Source of the DNA: Macrostomum hystrix
Taxonomy: Eukaryota > Platyhelminthes > Macrostomidae
Length of the DNA stretch: 64,000 nucleotides
Direction: 5' to 3'
Assembly (NCBI GenBank): GCA_950097015.1
Contig: CATNEN010000025.1
Span: 6,686,001 to 6,750,000, forward strand
Shown here: piece after piece, positions 1 through 10,809 of the stretch
Layout: the number at the start of each line of letters is the position of its first letter
Numbering within the stretch: position 1 is the first letter of the stretch
Made by a program: the position numbers and the translations under genes
Notes under the pieces: model-generated
What the model was told of the DNA's origin: nothing
Databases searched by the model: none
The model's input: the letters and a program-made list of their open reading frames with translations, nothing else

Positions 1-44
1 TTGATTCGATCGCAGTGCTCAGCCACCATCAGCTTGAACTGAGG
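1..44 (-). CDS. Possible partial exon of a neighbouring minus-strand gene
   Basis: Read on the minus strand, an AG at 46-45 is followed by an open 44-nt stretch translating as PQFKLMVAEHCDRI. It has codon-like composition (CTG, GTG, GAG, CAC, TGC), unlike the AT-rich DNA to its right. It runs off the window, so neither the frame nor the protein can be confirmed, and I do not recognise the family. The pyrimidine tract before the putative acceptor is poor. The alternative is chance GC-rich DNA. Confidence 0.25.
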
Positions 45-2432
45 CTGCCCCGGCTGGGTTGGTGGTATTTAAAAATGATAATAAAATTATGAGGTTCACA
101 GTTAAGGTGCATCAGAAAGCTAGTTAATGAAAATAAAAAGTTACATGTCACTTTGGAGAACATTCCAGCTTGATGATTAAAAAACGGCTATGTTGTCTAA
201 TATTCTTACTTGTTACAACTAAACTAATTATAACATTTTTATGTTATAATTTAGCATTAAAAGAAAATTAATATATATATATATATATATATTTCTAAAG
301 AAGTAGAAATTAGATTCGGTGTATTACCAAGTCTTAAAAACAAAAAAACTGGTAAAAAAAACTACCAGCAGTTTTTTAACTGCTGAGAGCTGAAGTACAA
401 AAATTCTGTACCACTAAATATAAAAGAAGGCAGACTAGAAATGGACAGGTTTTTAATTTAAAGAACTTTCAAAAAGGTATACCAAAAATAGAATATATAA
501 CTGTATGTCCTCGGAAGAACAACAGCAGATTTTTTACAACAAGCAAAGTCTTATAACTTTAATAAGAAAAAGCAAAACACAAATAATAAACAGCAACTTA
601 CGGGGGGTCTGTTTTGATACATTTTATCCCGAATTTTTGAGTCCTTATCAGCGCATGCTTTTTTCATGAAGACTTTAAAGCATATTAAGCCAGTACTGGC
701 TCAATAAAAGAAAATCTCAAAAGATATATGCTTTTACAGAACGCAAGTATTAAAAAGTTATTGTTCAGTTTGTAGCAGGTCTTAGTAGATTATCGAATTA
801 GAATAAGTAACGAATAATCTATGGAGCTAACGTGCTTCGTCGTCAACGTTGTCTTCGCAATGAGATGTCTGACAGTGTCACAAGGCAAGTGCGTCCAGCT
901 GTTCAATTTGTTAAAACAGCTGTTTTTATCGCAGAACTTATTAATTAAAAAGGAAGTCTTTTTTGACTTCTTTCTAAATAAAATGAAGATTAAGTTGAAT
1001 TTTATGACTCTTTGCACATTTCTTGTGATATTAACTTTTTTAATTTGTTTGTTCCTTCTTCAAAAGTACTTGTAAACCCGGAGTTCTGAGTCCAACTGGC
1101 AACTGGAGCTGTTTGGTGGCAAAACCCCATATGACCATGAGTGTCATAATTCTAAAAGATTCTTATTAAAATATATAATTTAGAATGCTCAAATTAGCAT
1201 TATGAAGCTTAAAATTAGGTTAGCTTTGTAAACGTTAAATGTTTTCTTATCCTTAACAATTGACAAGTTTAGCGACATAACAGTTTAGATGTAGAGTAGC
1301 GTTGCAACAATAATCAAACTAGCTAAATTGATTTTTAGTGTGTTGAAATTGTATTTTCGACACAATTTTTACACAATCACTTAAAAGCAGATAACTACCA
1401 GAGTGCTATTCTTTGGCTTTACACAAGTTAAGTATAAGCAAAATAAGTAGAAAGTAGACAGCTTGCTTAATCAATTGTAGCAGGCCAGCCAGCATAATCT
1501 TAGGCTAGTTTACTGAGTTGTTGAATCATTTTCACATTTTTTACTTTTTAAGCAACCATTAATCATAATGTTTCATGATTGCTGCAACCAAAGCTACTCT
1601 ATAGACACAAAATTGTTGAACCCAAGAAACCCAGAGAACCACACAAACAGACACTATTCAGGGCAGGGGTCTTGGGCCCAAATCAAGGCTTAAATAAGGT
1701 TGATATATGGCTCCTGCAATGCCCTGTTTGAGAGCTACATGAATAATTTGATGTTGAGTAGCTGCAGGGCAAGGTTTGTGATTTGGCCCACAGACACAAA
1801 CAATCTGGTCAGCACCCTGGCCACCCACATCAGTGCCAAAACTGACAAGCTCAGTGTATAGGACTAAGTCCTCTGTTGCTTTGAGACTTCATTGCAGGTG
1901 CACACTGTTCACGTGCTAGGCCTATTATTGTTGCACACTAGTGTTCCTTAGTTGGCATCAGCAGGCTGTTTCTTATCTGCTGACTTCTCTTCATAAATAA
2001 AATTATTTTTTTCAAACATTGAACAAATATGTTGCACTGCATTCATAATATTTTTATTTGAGAAGTGAAACAGTATATTTAAAATAATATTGTTTTTATG
2101 TTTTACCTAGGCCTTATTCTGCTAAAGCTTGATCTAATGTATTTTTAACCATAGTTCATTGTAGATAGTAATACTTATCATCAGCATCTTTTATAACTGC
2201 TAGCTAATTAGTGTATAAAAACTTGTAGTGCAGCAAAAGTATTTAAAGTGTCCACATTTTTGCCCTGGGGTCCTTTAAGTGTTTTAAAGTTCTTACTCTA
2301 ATTTTGATTGCATAAGATATGTAAGGACTTATTTAAGATATCTCATTATGCATGCTCACATTCATTACCGTAGCTGTGTTTACTATAACTTTACTATACT
2401 TGACATACTGACAGTATCATATGTTCTTACAG
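45..2432. other. AT-rich intergenic DNA upstream of cyclin C
   Basis: This stretch has no recognisable gene. It holds an (AT)n run at about 269-292 and several short ORFs without recognisable domains. One coding-like patch at about 1704-1859 is open on the + strand (includes YGSCNALFESYMNN and ends in TAG), but I cannot assign it. The AG at 2431-2432, nine bases before the cyclin C start codon, could be a 5'-UTR or trans-splice acceptor. Confidence 0.5.
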
Positions 2433-2440
2433 CTAAACTC

Positions 2441-2968
2441 ATGGCAGGCAATTTCTGGCAGAGCTCACACTATCAAGAGTGGCTACTAGACAAGCAGTAT
2501 GTGGACCTGTACAGAGGCGAGGATCTGAAATTCCTAACAGAGGAAGAGTATCAGAAGATAATGATCTTCTTTGCCAATTTCATTCAGGCAATTGGTGAGA
2601 AGCTGGTAGTTCGCCAGCAGGTCATTGCCACTGCTACAATTTATTTTAAACGATTCTACGCCCGCTATTCACTGCGCTGCGTTGATCCGTGGCTGCTGTG
2701 TCCCACAGCTCTGTTCCTGGCCTCCAAGGTTGAAGAATTCGGTGTTCTATCTAATAAGGGCCTGTTCGCAATGTGCCAGTCCATTGTTAAGAGCAAATAT
2801 TTGCATCTGCTGCCAGAGCAGGATTTCCCAATCTCGGTGATTAGCATACAGGAGTGCGAGTTCTTGCTGCTGGAAGTGCTAGACTGCAGCCTGGTTGTGT
2901 ATCATCCGTACCGCTCCCTGGCGCTCTTCATCGAGGACCTGCAGACTCAGGACTCGTCCTTTGGCCAG
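2441..2968 (+). CDS. CCNC: Cyclin C exon 1
   Basis: Encodes residues 1-176, covering the N-terminal helix and the whole first cyclin box, ending at ...TQDSSFGQ. The donor is CAG|gtttgg at 2969, phase 0. Confidence 0.95.
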
Positions 2969-3818
2969 GTTTGGACACATTTTTCACTCCCGAGTCTCAG
3001 GACTGCATAACTAGCTCTGGGGTCTCCAAACTGCAGTCAGCTGCCCGCAATGCTCCTGAATCTAGCCCTCTAGTCCTTTGCTTCTACAACCTCTACACTT
3101 TCTATCTCTCCCGTGGCTCCTCTCTCCCGTGTCTCATCTCTCCCATGTCTCATCTCTCCCGTGTCATATCTCCCGCGGCTTCTCTCTCCCGTGTCTCATC
3201 TCTCCCGTGTCATATCTCCCGCGTCTCCTCTCTCCCGTGTCTCATATCTCCCGCGTCTCCTCTCTCCCGTGTCTCATATCTCCCGTGTCTCATCTCTCCC
3301 GTGGCTCCTCTCTCCCATGTCATCTCTGCCGTGTCTCATCTCTCCCATGTCTCATCTCTCCCGTGTCTCATCTCCATCCTGACTCTTGCCTCCTAAGGTT
3401 CGGAGGTTCGAATCCCCGGCGAGGCACTTTTATCTGGCAACGCTGTCACGGTGGAGAATGCTTAAATTCCAGGATCCAATAAGAGCTCTAGGTACTCTTG
3501 CATTTACAGGAGGTCTTCCCGGTGGCCTGGAAGGTCATCAACGACAGCCTTCGCACAGACGCCTGCCTGCACTACCCGCCCTACCTGATCGCGCTGGCCG
3601 GCATTCACATCGCCTGCCTGATCTGCGGCAAGGACGCACAGGCTTGGTTCGCCGAGCTGTCCGTTGATTTGGACAAAGTGCTGGAGATTGTGCGCCTGCT
3701 GCTCAATCTGTACGAATTGTTGAAAAGCTTCGACGAGCGTAGCCAGATGTCGGCCATCATGGAGAAGATGCCGAAACCGAAGCAGGATTCAACAACAGAG
3801 GGCGACGGTCAGTCTTGA
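2441..3818 (+). CDS. CCNC: Cyclin C (complete, two exons: 2441-2968 and 3510-3818)
   Basis: Cyclin C is the regulatory partner of CDK8/CDK19 in the Mediator kinase module in the nucleus, and in several animals also has a cytoplasmic role at mitochondria. The spliced product is 278 residues, close to the roughly 283 usual in animals. The start is set by the family-typical N-terminus MAGNFWQSSHYQEWLLDKQ; an in-frame ATG at 2348 would add 31 non-homologous residues. The first cyclin box spans about residues 40-145, with RQQVIATATIYFKRFYAR (59-75) and FLASKVEEFG (92-101). ECEFLLLEVLDCSLVVYHPYR (138-158) leads to the second box. The C-terminal part holds the typical WFAELSVDLDKVLEI and KMPKPK motifs. 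Exon 1 ends in phase 0 (CAG|gt) and exon 2 starts after tttacag. The downstream UTR has no clear AATAAA. Identification is by family knowledge and is secure. Confidence 0.97.
3105..3378 (+). repeat. 16-bp pyrimidine-rich minisatellite in the cyclin C intron
   Basis: About 17 imperfect copies of a unit close to TCTCATCTCTCCCGTG, with variants ending catg, gcgt and ggct. It is C/T-rich on the sense strand. It shares strings such as GTCTCATCTC with the giant satellite in the PKD intron, which may mean common origin or only similar composition. Confidence 0.9.
3385..3430 (+). repeat. Truncated tRNA-like (SINE head) fragment
   Basis: The stretch carries a B-box-like GAGGTTCGAATCC and a tail GGCGAGGCAC that can pair with TGCCTC at 3388-3393. 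The A box is missing, so it is not a tRNA gene. The same pattern (TTGCCTC ... AGGT ... AGTTCGA ... GGCGAGGC) recurs on the minus strand at 61436-61516, which suggests a dispersed tRNA-derived SINE family. Confidence 0.5.
3510..3818 (+). CDS. CCNC: Cyclin C exon 2
   Basis: Encodes residues 177-278, starting EVFPVAWKVINDSLRTDAC, which matches the start of the second cyclin box in animal cyclin C. It ends in TGA at 3816-3818. The PKPKQDSTTEGDG tail is the short hydrophilic C-terminus seen in the family. Confidence 0.95.
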   Translation, partial: EVFPVAWKVINDSLRTDACLHYPPYLIALAGIHIACLICGKDAQAWFAELSVDLDKVLEIVRLLLNLYELLKSFDERSQMSAIMEKMPKPKQDSTTEGDGQS

Positions 3819-4795
3819 GCAATCACTGAAAGGATCAGGACTATTTGCTCCTCATTCATTTTTGTTATATTTGTGCAGTACATTTTTAATTATATAATCC
3901 CAATGTTGTTATTTCAAGTAGTTGTACGAATGCGATATTTGGTTTAATTCTTCGGAGGAAAAGTTTGAATTTATCAAAGTTTTACAAAGTTTTTTGTTTG
4001 TTTTATTTAAATCTTTTTTCCGAATCTGAATTAGTGTTTGCACTTGTAAATAGTTTTCCGCCTGTCCACTGTCTTTCTTAATTTTGTTGTTAACTGTTCC
4101 AGTAAAGGTGTTTATTATTTGCTTTTTAGATTATTGGGCATTGGAGAGATTATCCCTATGATTAATTGGATTATCCCAACGATATTTAATGGATTAAGGA
4201 TATTAAGGACTATGTATATTGTATCAATGGTAATCGGGGATAACTATAATGATTCATAGATTATCGCGATGGTTAATTAGATTATCCCCAAATATGAGTG
4301 TATCCCTTGGATTATCGGACTAATATCTCCAATAAGGATTAACTCTGAATGATGCAGTAAACTCAAGCTAAACTCAATTTCCTATTCTAGCTTGTCTTGT
4401 TCATACAATTAGCTGAACCCATAACATGACTACTATTGCTACTACTGATTTAAATGTTGCACTGAATTGAACTAACTTTGTTTTAAAAATACACTCACCT
4501 GTCATAAATGTTACAGCATTTTATTTTTAGGGCCAGTCCTGTAGGCGAAATGATCATGGATAGTTTTTCTGTTTGACTTGCTTATTGTATTTTGATGTCT
4601 GTCGATTTGCACTGCTTCTTGCTAACTATGCTTGCTACTTATAGTAGGAACTTAAGGTCAAGTACAGGTTTAGGCTGCTGTAATTCCACTGGGGTTCATT
4701 ATTTATCCCTTATCAGATACGTTTATTCGTTTATCTCGCATCCACTTATCCGACCAGATCACATCTCAAATCTGATTACCAGTTGACCCCCGAGT
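3819..4795. other. Cyclin C 3' region and intergenic DNA
   Basis: AT-rich. The first 250-300 bp is presumably 3' UTR; no canonical AATAAA is visible. At about 4130-4320 lies a degenerate repeat of a GATTATCCC-like motif alternating with ATGATTAAT-like strings. No gene is recognised. Confidence 0.5.
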
Positions 4796-5253
4796 TTCTT
4801 TCCGCACTCCATCAGATCCCATGCGCACTCCATCAGATCCCATCCGCACTCCATCAGATCCCATGCGCACTCCATCAGATCCCATGCGCACTCCATCAGA
4901 TCCCATGCGCACTCCATCAGATCCCATGCGCACTCTATCAGATCCCATGCGCACTTCCTATCAGATCCCATGCGCACTCTATCAGATCCCATGCGCATTC
5001 CATCAGATCCCATGCGCACTCTATCAGATCCCATGCGCATTCCATCAGATCCCATGCGCATTCCATCAGATCCCATGCGCACTCTATCAGATCCCATGCG
5101 CACTCTATCAGATCCCATGCGCACTCTATCAGATCCCATGCGCACTCTATCAGATTCCATGCGCACTCTATCAGACACCATGCACATTCCATCAGATCCC
5201 ATGCACATTCCATCAGATCCCATGCGCATTCCATCAGATCCCATGCGCACTCA
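4796..5253. repeat. 21-bp minisatellite (CATCAGATCCCATGCGCACT core)
   Basis: About 21-22 tandem copies of a 21-bp unit with core ATCAGATCCCATGCGCACTC and C/T and G/A variants. Because 21 is a multiple of three and the unit holds no stop codon in several registers, long ORFs appear on both strands. These are repeat artefacts. Confidence 0.95.
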
Positions 5254-5985
5254 AATATTTCTGTACTCACCTGTGCACCATTATACTTTTATTCCTGTTA
5301 CCCTTCTTTTAAGTCTGTTGTTGCAACCCACTGATGCGATAAATGCCAGGTATTTTCAAAGCAATGCGAAACTGGATTCCACCGTCACCTGTCAATCATA
5401 GTACTACTATTACTAGAGACTTGCCATATCATGTACCCACGTTCCATACATGTTGATATGCTTTTTTTTCAACTGCCTCGATTAGTACAAGCAGGACGAT
5501 AACAAAATAACTTTAATAATTCTACGCGCTGTTATGCACAGAGTATATGCGTGGTTTAGCAGGTACCGCGTGGGAGTGTTCTCAGCTGCTTTGAGAATAC
5601 CCTGTGATGTGGCAAAGGCTGTGTTTAAGACACTTCATTATTGACATGTCTTCTCATATTCTCCACTAGGGATGGTTGATATCCCATACCGAAGATTAAA
5701 TATCCCAATTCTTCCCATTTCTCTTTTTTTCTTTCAAATCAAAAAGCGACTTCATTGCACGAATGCGCAAGTATTTATAAAATTGCAACACGACTCTGCC
5801 TTTAGGCTTGCTGAAATAATCTGACTAACAATTTGAGGGCTAGTTTTTTGTTTATCCTCTAGAGGTAAAATAAGCAACAATCAATATTGTTCATTGCGTG
5901 AGAGCATGTTTCAGAACATCAAAGATTGCTTTCAATTGTACTGCATCATTATCCCTATGTATGAAAAATACTGATACGACTCAAA
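5254..5985. other. Intergenic DNA, nothing recognised
   Basis: Unique-looking, AT-rich sequence between two minisatellites. I see no domain, RNA gene or transposon end. Confidence 0.4.
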
Positions 5986-6172
5986 CTGCGGTTCTAACTG
6001 TACTGCTGTTGCGATTCTAGCTGTACTACTCCTGCTACGATTCTAAGTGTACTACTCCTGCTACGATTCTAGGTGTGCTCCTGCTGCGATTCTAGCTGTA
6101 CTGCTCCTGCTGCGATTCTAGCTGTTACAACTCCTGCTTCGATTCTACCTGTACTGCTCCTGCTGCTGTGAT
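5986..6172. repeat. Degenerate ~26-bp minisatellite
   Basis: About seven imperfect copies built around GCGATTCTAGCTGTACTGCT, with single-base and small indel variation. Confidence 0.85.
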
Positions 6173-6796
6173 ACAGTTCAATGCCCTCCAGCTGCCATTC
6201 TAGCTAAAGTGCGTTCTTAAAGCGTCCAACTTAATCGGGTACTGTTGTTCAAATATAAGCACAATGTCAAGCCTACATTATGATCCTGTGTTGGAAGCTT
6301 CATGCTATTTGGTTGAGTTTGGGGGAGAATTCGAAGGATCCTCCTTCAATCACTCAGAAAGTTCTATTTATCGAGCTAATGAACGAAAAAAAGCGCAACA
6401 TCATTTTGTAACTCATTTGCAATCAATGGAGAGTTGTCATGCCTATGCTAATGAATAGGATTTGCCAAAAAATAGATTGTCACTTATCTTTCCAAGCTTC
6501 CTTTAGCCAATCAGAGCCAAGTGTTTGTTAGCGCTACATTTCTATCTGGCCAATCAGCGTTGAGCTACTCGTCTAGCGAATAGGTCGTGGGTTGGTTCTA
6601 GGCTAGAGAATGTACATACGCTCGTACGTGTTTATGAGTACATAGAGTGTGAGCCAATCAGCATCGAGGATATGAGAGACAAAGATTGCGGCCTATATGA
6701 AGCTCAAAAACTTGAAACTAACGGAATAATTTTGCTGGTGAATTTAGGGATATCGATGCGTTGGGATCTCGGCAATTTGCGACCTCGAAGACTTGA
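6173..6796. other. Intergenic DNA with three CCAATCAG motifs
   Basis: A 64-codon ORF at 6264-6458 has no recognisable domain. Three same-strand CCAATCAG motifs begin at 6507, 6550 and 6654. Nothing else is recognised. Confidence 0.4.
6507..6661 (+). promoter_or_regulatory. Cluster of three CCAATCAG (NF-Y-like) boxes
   Basis: CCAATCAG occurs at 6507, 6550 and 6654, all in the same orientation. The last two share a longer context, GCCAATCAGC. CCAAT boxes of this form bind NF-Y in animals. No obvious start site or gene follows closely, and PKD begins 4 kb away, so a promoter role is only possible. Confidence 0.3.
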
Positions 6797-7025
6797 TATT
6801 TTAAGAAGTTGGAATCTTAAGGAGTTGGGATCTCAAGGAGTTGGGCAAGGAGTTGGGATCTCAAGGAGTTGGGATCTCAAGGAGTTGGGATGTCAAGGAG
6901 TTGGGATCTCAAGGAGTTGGGATCTCAAGGAGTTGGGATCTCAAGGAGTTGGGTTCTCAAGGAGTTGGGATCTCAAGGAGTTGGGATCTCAAGGAGTTGG
7001 GATCTCGAAGAGTTGGGATCTTAAA
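6797..7025. repeat. 16-bp minisatellite
   Basis: About 14 copies of GGAGTTGGGATCTCAA, degenerate at both ends. The GAGTTGGGA string also occurs in the complement of the 21-bp giant satellite; I regard this as probably coincidental. Confidence 0.92.
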
Positions 7026-7425
7026 GATTTGCAATGTCGAAAAGTTGAGATCAGGGCGTGTAGGAATCTTGGTGACTTAGGGTGGTCCGTACGGCGTCAA
7101 AGCCATTTCTTCATTCCCTGTTTCTCTGCTAAACTCAGTGAGTTTTCAATGTCAACCTTATTAAGTTTCCTTTTGATTAGTGTACTAAATAGGTACGGAC
7201 TCGCCCTCGCCTCCTGCCTTCTGGGGCTGTGAGCGTGGATCGGCCGGAAATGAAACTCCGCAGTTATCGAGGCCACGGGGTACTGAAACATGCTGCCTTC
7301 AAGGGAGACGCAGGTGTAGAGATGCTGCAATGCCAAGCTTGGATTGCAGATCACAATGCAAAACCTAAGTGTACTTTGCACGCTGATGCAGAAATCATTT
7401 TATTTAATAGATACGAGGCTGAGAT
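7026..7425. other. Intergenic DNA, nothing recognised
   Basis: Mixed-composition sequence between two minisatellites. No domain, RNA gene or mobile element end is recognised. Confidence 0.35.
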
Positions 7426-8488
7426 GGATGGTAGAAGGGTGAGATTGAATCATAAAATGGTGAGATTGAAGGTAGAAGGGTGAGATTGAATCATAAAATG
7501 GTGAGATTGAAGGTAGAAGGGTGAGATTGAATCATAAAATGGTGAGATTGAAGGTAGAAGGGTGAGATTGAATCAAAAAATGGTGAGATTGAAGGTAGAA
7601 GGGTGAGATTGAAGATACAAGGGTGAGATTGAAGATGCAAGGGTGAGATTTAAGGTACAAGGGTGAGATTGAAGATACGAGGGTGAGATTTAAGGTACAA
7701 GGGTGAGATTGAAGATACGAGGGTGAGATTTAAGGTACAAGGGTGAGATTGAAGATACGAGGGTGAGATTGAAGGTACAAGGGTGAGATTGAAGATACGA
7801 GGGTGAGATTTAAGGTACAAGGGTGAGATTGAAGATACGAGGGTGAGATTGAAGATACTAGGGTGAGATTGAAGATACAAGGGTGAGATTGAAGGTACAA
7901 GGGTGAGATTGAAGATACAAGGGTGAGATTGAAGATACAAGGGTGAGATTGAAGATGCAATGGTGAGATTGAAGGTACAAGGGTGAGATTGAAGATACAA
8001 GGGTGAGATTGAAGGTACAAGGGTGAGATTGAAGATACAAGGGTGATATTGAAGATGCAAGGGTGAGATTGAAGGTACAAGGGTGAGATTGAAGGTGCAA
8101 GGGTGAGATTGAAGGTGCAAGGGTGAGATTGAAGATGCAAGGGTGAGATTGAAGATACAAGGGTGAGATTGAAGATACGAGGGTGAGATTGAAGATACGA
8201 GGGTGAGATTGAAGGTACAAGGGTGAGATTGAAGATACAAGGGTGAGATTGAAGATGCAAGGGTGAGATTGAAGGTACAAGGGTGAGATTGAAGATGCAA
8301 GGGTGAGATTGAAGATACAAAGGTGATATTGAAGATACAAGGGTGAGATTGAAGATGCAAGGGTGAGATTGAAGGTACAAGGGTGAGATTGAAGATGCAA
8401 GGGTGAGATTGAAGATACAAAGGTGAGATTGAAGATACAAGGGTGAGATTGAAGATGCAAGGGTGAGATTGAAGGTACAAGGGTGAGA
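7426..8488. repeat. 20-bp minisatellite (GGGTGAGATTGAAGATACAA)
   Basis: About 52 copies of a 20-bp unit in near-perfect register: three units fill each 60 bases for more than 800 bp. The first ~160 bp has a 40-bp higher-order form in which one unit carries GAATCATAAAAT. The complement reads without stops and gives spurious ORFs with a 20-residue period (LQSHPCIFNLTLVSSISPLY). Confidence 0.96.
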
Positions 8489-8773
8489 GTTAAAATCCAA
8501 GTGTTTAGGAATATATTTATGCAAATCAGTGTATAATATAATACTTTTATTGCATTGCACTGCATTAAATATGTTTTTCACGCAGGAAACGAGAGTGTTT
8601 TGAACTGGTTAGGTTTATTTATATGTCATGCATGGAAGTGCCATATGATTTCATTCTAGTTAATCTTATTCGCGCAATAAGGCACGGAAGTGTACTGTGC
8701 AGGTGAAACAATATATCTAGATTGCACGAGAGAGGGTTGTCAGTGGAGAAAAGGTCACATATGTCAGTGGACA

Positions 8774-8807
<34 letters not shown>

Positions 8808-9385
8808 CTGCTGCTTTATCTGTCCATGCAACTGCAGCAGTTCGGTCACCACTGCTTGTGGCAGCAAGCTCTTCTTATTTAGTCAGTGTGACAAGTCGCG
8901 TCAATGCTTTAGGGAGGCTGGTTGGGGGAGATGATGCACTTTTCCTTGTCCCTTGCCACTTCTGTCCGCAGCCCTTCAGTGGGAGGAGTGAGGGGTGGGC
9001 AGACACGAAGGAGTGACCGCGGAGATCGTAGCTACTGGGCATCGTGGTGGCCAAGTCATGTTGAATTAATTTTTGCTCTCTTGGAGGCGAATCTGCACTT
9101 CGCTTCTTTTCAACGCCGCTTCTTCTTGGCCACCATGGTTGGGATTCTTTCGGGATAAGAATTCGGTCCTTGGGATCACCGGCTACTCTCCGTCGATCTA
9201 ATAGCCGCAGTCTAGTCCAGCGGTCTACCATTTCGCTTATCATTTCTAGAACAGAGAGAGTAAACTAAATGCGAGCATTCAATTTAGCATCTCGCTGCAT
9301 TGGGTGGATTTTAATTTGCTAATTAATTAACTTTGGACTTTCGTCTGTAGTATGATTGATTGACAACTGTGACAAGGCACTATAC
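8489..9385. other. Intergenic DNA with a CTG run
   Basis: A near-pure (CTG)n tract at about 8774-8815 is broken by one TTC. A minus-strand ORF at 8875-9243 (122 codons) lacks recognisable domains. Nothing else is assigned. Confidence 0.4.
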
Positions 9386-9672
9386 TTTTGTCTATGACTC
9401 TAACTTCTACGCTTTAGTATTCTCGGATCTTATTGTCTATGGCCCAAACTCGTACTCTTTACTATTCTCAGCTCTTATTGTCTATGGCCCAAACTCGCAC
9501 GCTTTAGTATTATATGTTCTTATTGTCTATGGCCCAAACTCGTACGCTTTAGTACTATATGTTCTTATTGTCTATGGCCCAAACTCGTACGCTTTAGTAC
9601 TATATGTTCTTATTGTCTATGGCCCAAACTCGTACGCTTTAGTATTATATTTTATTATTGTCTATGGCCCGC
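9386..9672. repeat. 45-bp minisatellite, six copies
   Basis: The landmark TATTGTCTATGGCCC recurs exactly every 45 bases at 9431, 9476, 9521, 9566, 9611 and 9656. The last copies are nearly identical and the first is more diverged. Confidence 0.95.
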
Positions 9673-9907
9673 TGACTCTGCCAGTGCTGTCACTGCGTGC
9701 TATGTTGACAGAAGGCCATTTCGCCCATTGTAGGCACCGCGGGACTTGAGACACGGCAGACTAAGGGAGCGAGAAAAAAATACTTTTACTGTAGTTTTTT
9801 CGATCCTAACCTTATACCTTCCGCACCTCCAGCCCCAGAAAGCAGAGCTACTTTCGTGTGAGTATAATGCTAATCTGCTGGCTCTCTTTACTCTTAGCAG
9901 CGGCATG

Positions 9908-9940
<33 letters not shown>

Positions 9941-10471
9941 GCTTGCTTCGCTAACTAGCAATGCCTGCCTAGTCAACTCAGCTGCCCACCCCACCTCCGA
10001 CGTGGACCTCGGACTCCGCCCAAGGTCCCTCCCCGTCTCTCCTACTCTACTCTCGTCGCGCCCCACCCCCGTAACTTCTTCCCTGTCCAGAAGTCGCTCA
10101 GTAATCATATACTCGATTGACTGCCGTATTTTCGCCTCTCTGGTATCCGTATAGGGTGGGGGATCGGATAGCCGGGGACCCAAGGACTGCTGCAGTCAAC
10201 ATTTTTTCCCTATAAAAAATATAGGAGCAAAAGCAATCGAGAATAGACATGGATAGGTTGGGCCAGGAAAATTGCCAGATAACCTCCTCCCCCCGGATAA
10301 TAGGTTGCATCGGATTCTCCCCGGCTCCCTCTGTACACCCACCCTCGCCACTAGACCCCCACCCCAAGCTCATATCTCCCGCATTGAAAACGCAGAAAAT
10401 GTTTCTATTGGACACCAGGCCACCCAATGGATGACAGAATTTGTGCAACGAATCCGCGTTTTCGGCTCCGT

Positions 10472-10511
<40 letters not shown>

Positions 10512-10751
10512 CTCTGTCCCCAACACACACCCCAGCTGCAAACGTCCAACCCAAACCGACTCCACAAAAAAATCTGACTTCAAACACCGAAGGCAAGCTG
10601 ATTTGAGTAGACCATTTTATTAGGCATTTATAAAGGACGAAAATTATCTAAATCCTCTAAATCCACAGCAATATCCCAGACTCAGTGGAGTAGAATCTAC
10701 TCGCTCTGTGAGAAAGACAAATATATAAAATATAAAAATTATCATTTCGAG
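9673..10751. other. Intergenic DNA upstream of PKD, with CAG and CT runs
   Basis: Contains an interrupted (CAG)n run at about 9908-9941, pyrimidine-rich DNA around 10280-10380 and a (CT)n run of about 17 repeats at 10474-10507. An A/T tract (aaatatataaaatataaaaa) lies just before the PKD start codon, too close to serve as a TATA box for a normal 5' UTR. No upstream exon for a PKD N-terminal ubiquitin-like domain was recognised. Confidence 0.4.
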
Positions 10752-10809
10752 ATGGCATCGGCAAAACTGCCTGTCACTGAGGAGTCACTGACTGAAAGCG
10801 GCGAGACAG
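10752..10809 (+). CDS. PRKD: PKD exon 1 (candidate first coding exon)
   Basis: ATG at 10752 opens [19 protein letters not shown] and ends at ACAG|gtgaga in phase 1, which matches the phase of exon 2. The bases before the ATG end in AG (atttcgag), so the exon could also start at a splice or trans-splice acceptor. The N-terminal peptide is not conserved, so this exon is less certain than the rest. Confidence 0.65.

Larger units (their letters stand above)
2969..3509 (+). other. CCNC: Cyclin C intron
   Basis: A 541-bp GT-AG intron in phase 0. About half of it is a 16-bp pyrimidine-rich minisatellite, followed by a truncated tRNA-like sequence (see separate entries). The acceptor is catttacag. 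Confidence 0.9.

Noticed and set aside
3385-3430. tRNA-Arg gene suggested by CTCCTAAG and the T loop
   Set aside because: Only about 45 bases with no D arm or A box. The supposed anticodon stem overlaps the acceptor-like TGCCTC.
4759-5401. ORFs on both strands with HQIPCAL or MRMGSD periodicity
   Set aside because: They are translations of the 21-bp minisatellite in multiple frames, with no non-repeat domain.
7650-8581. Minus-strand ORFs of 235-283 codons
   Set aside because: Three overlapping frames of the 20-bp minisatellite complement. The period is 20 residues and there is no domain.
8690-9016. ORFs with poly-Ala or poly-Cys across the CTG run
   Set aside because: Low-complexity translation of a trinucleotide repeat in several frames. 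No conserved flanking sequence.
10715-10745. TATA box for PKD
   Set aside because: The A/T tract is only about 10-30 bases before the ATG, leaving no room for a normal transcription start and leader.
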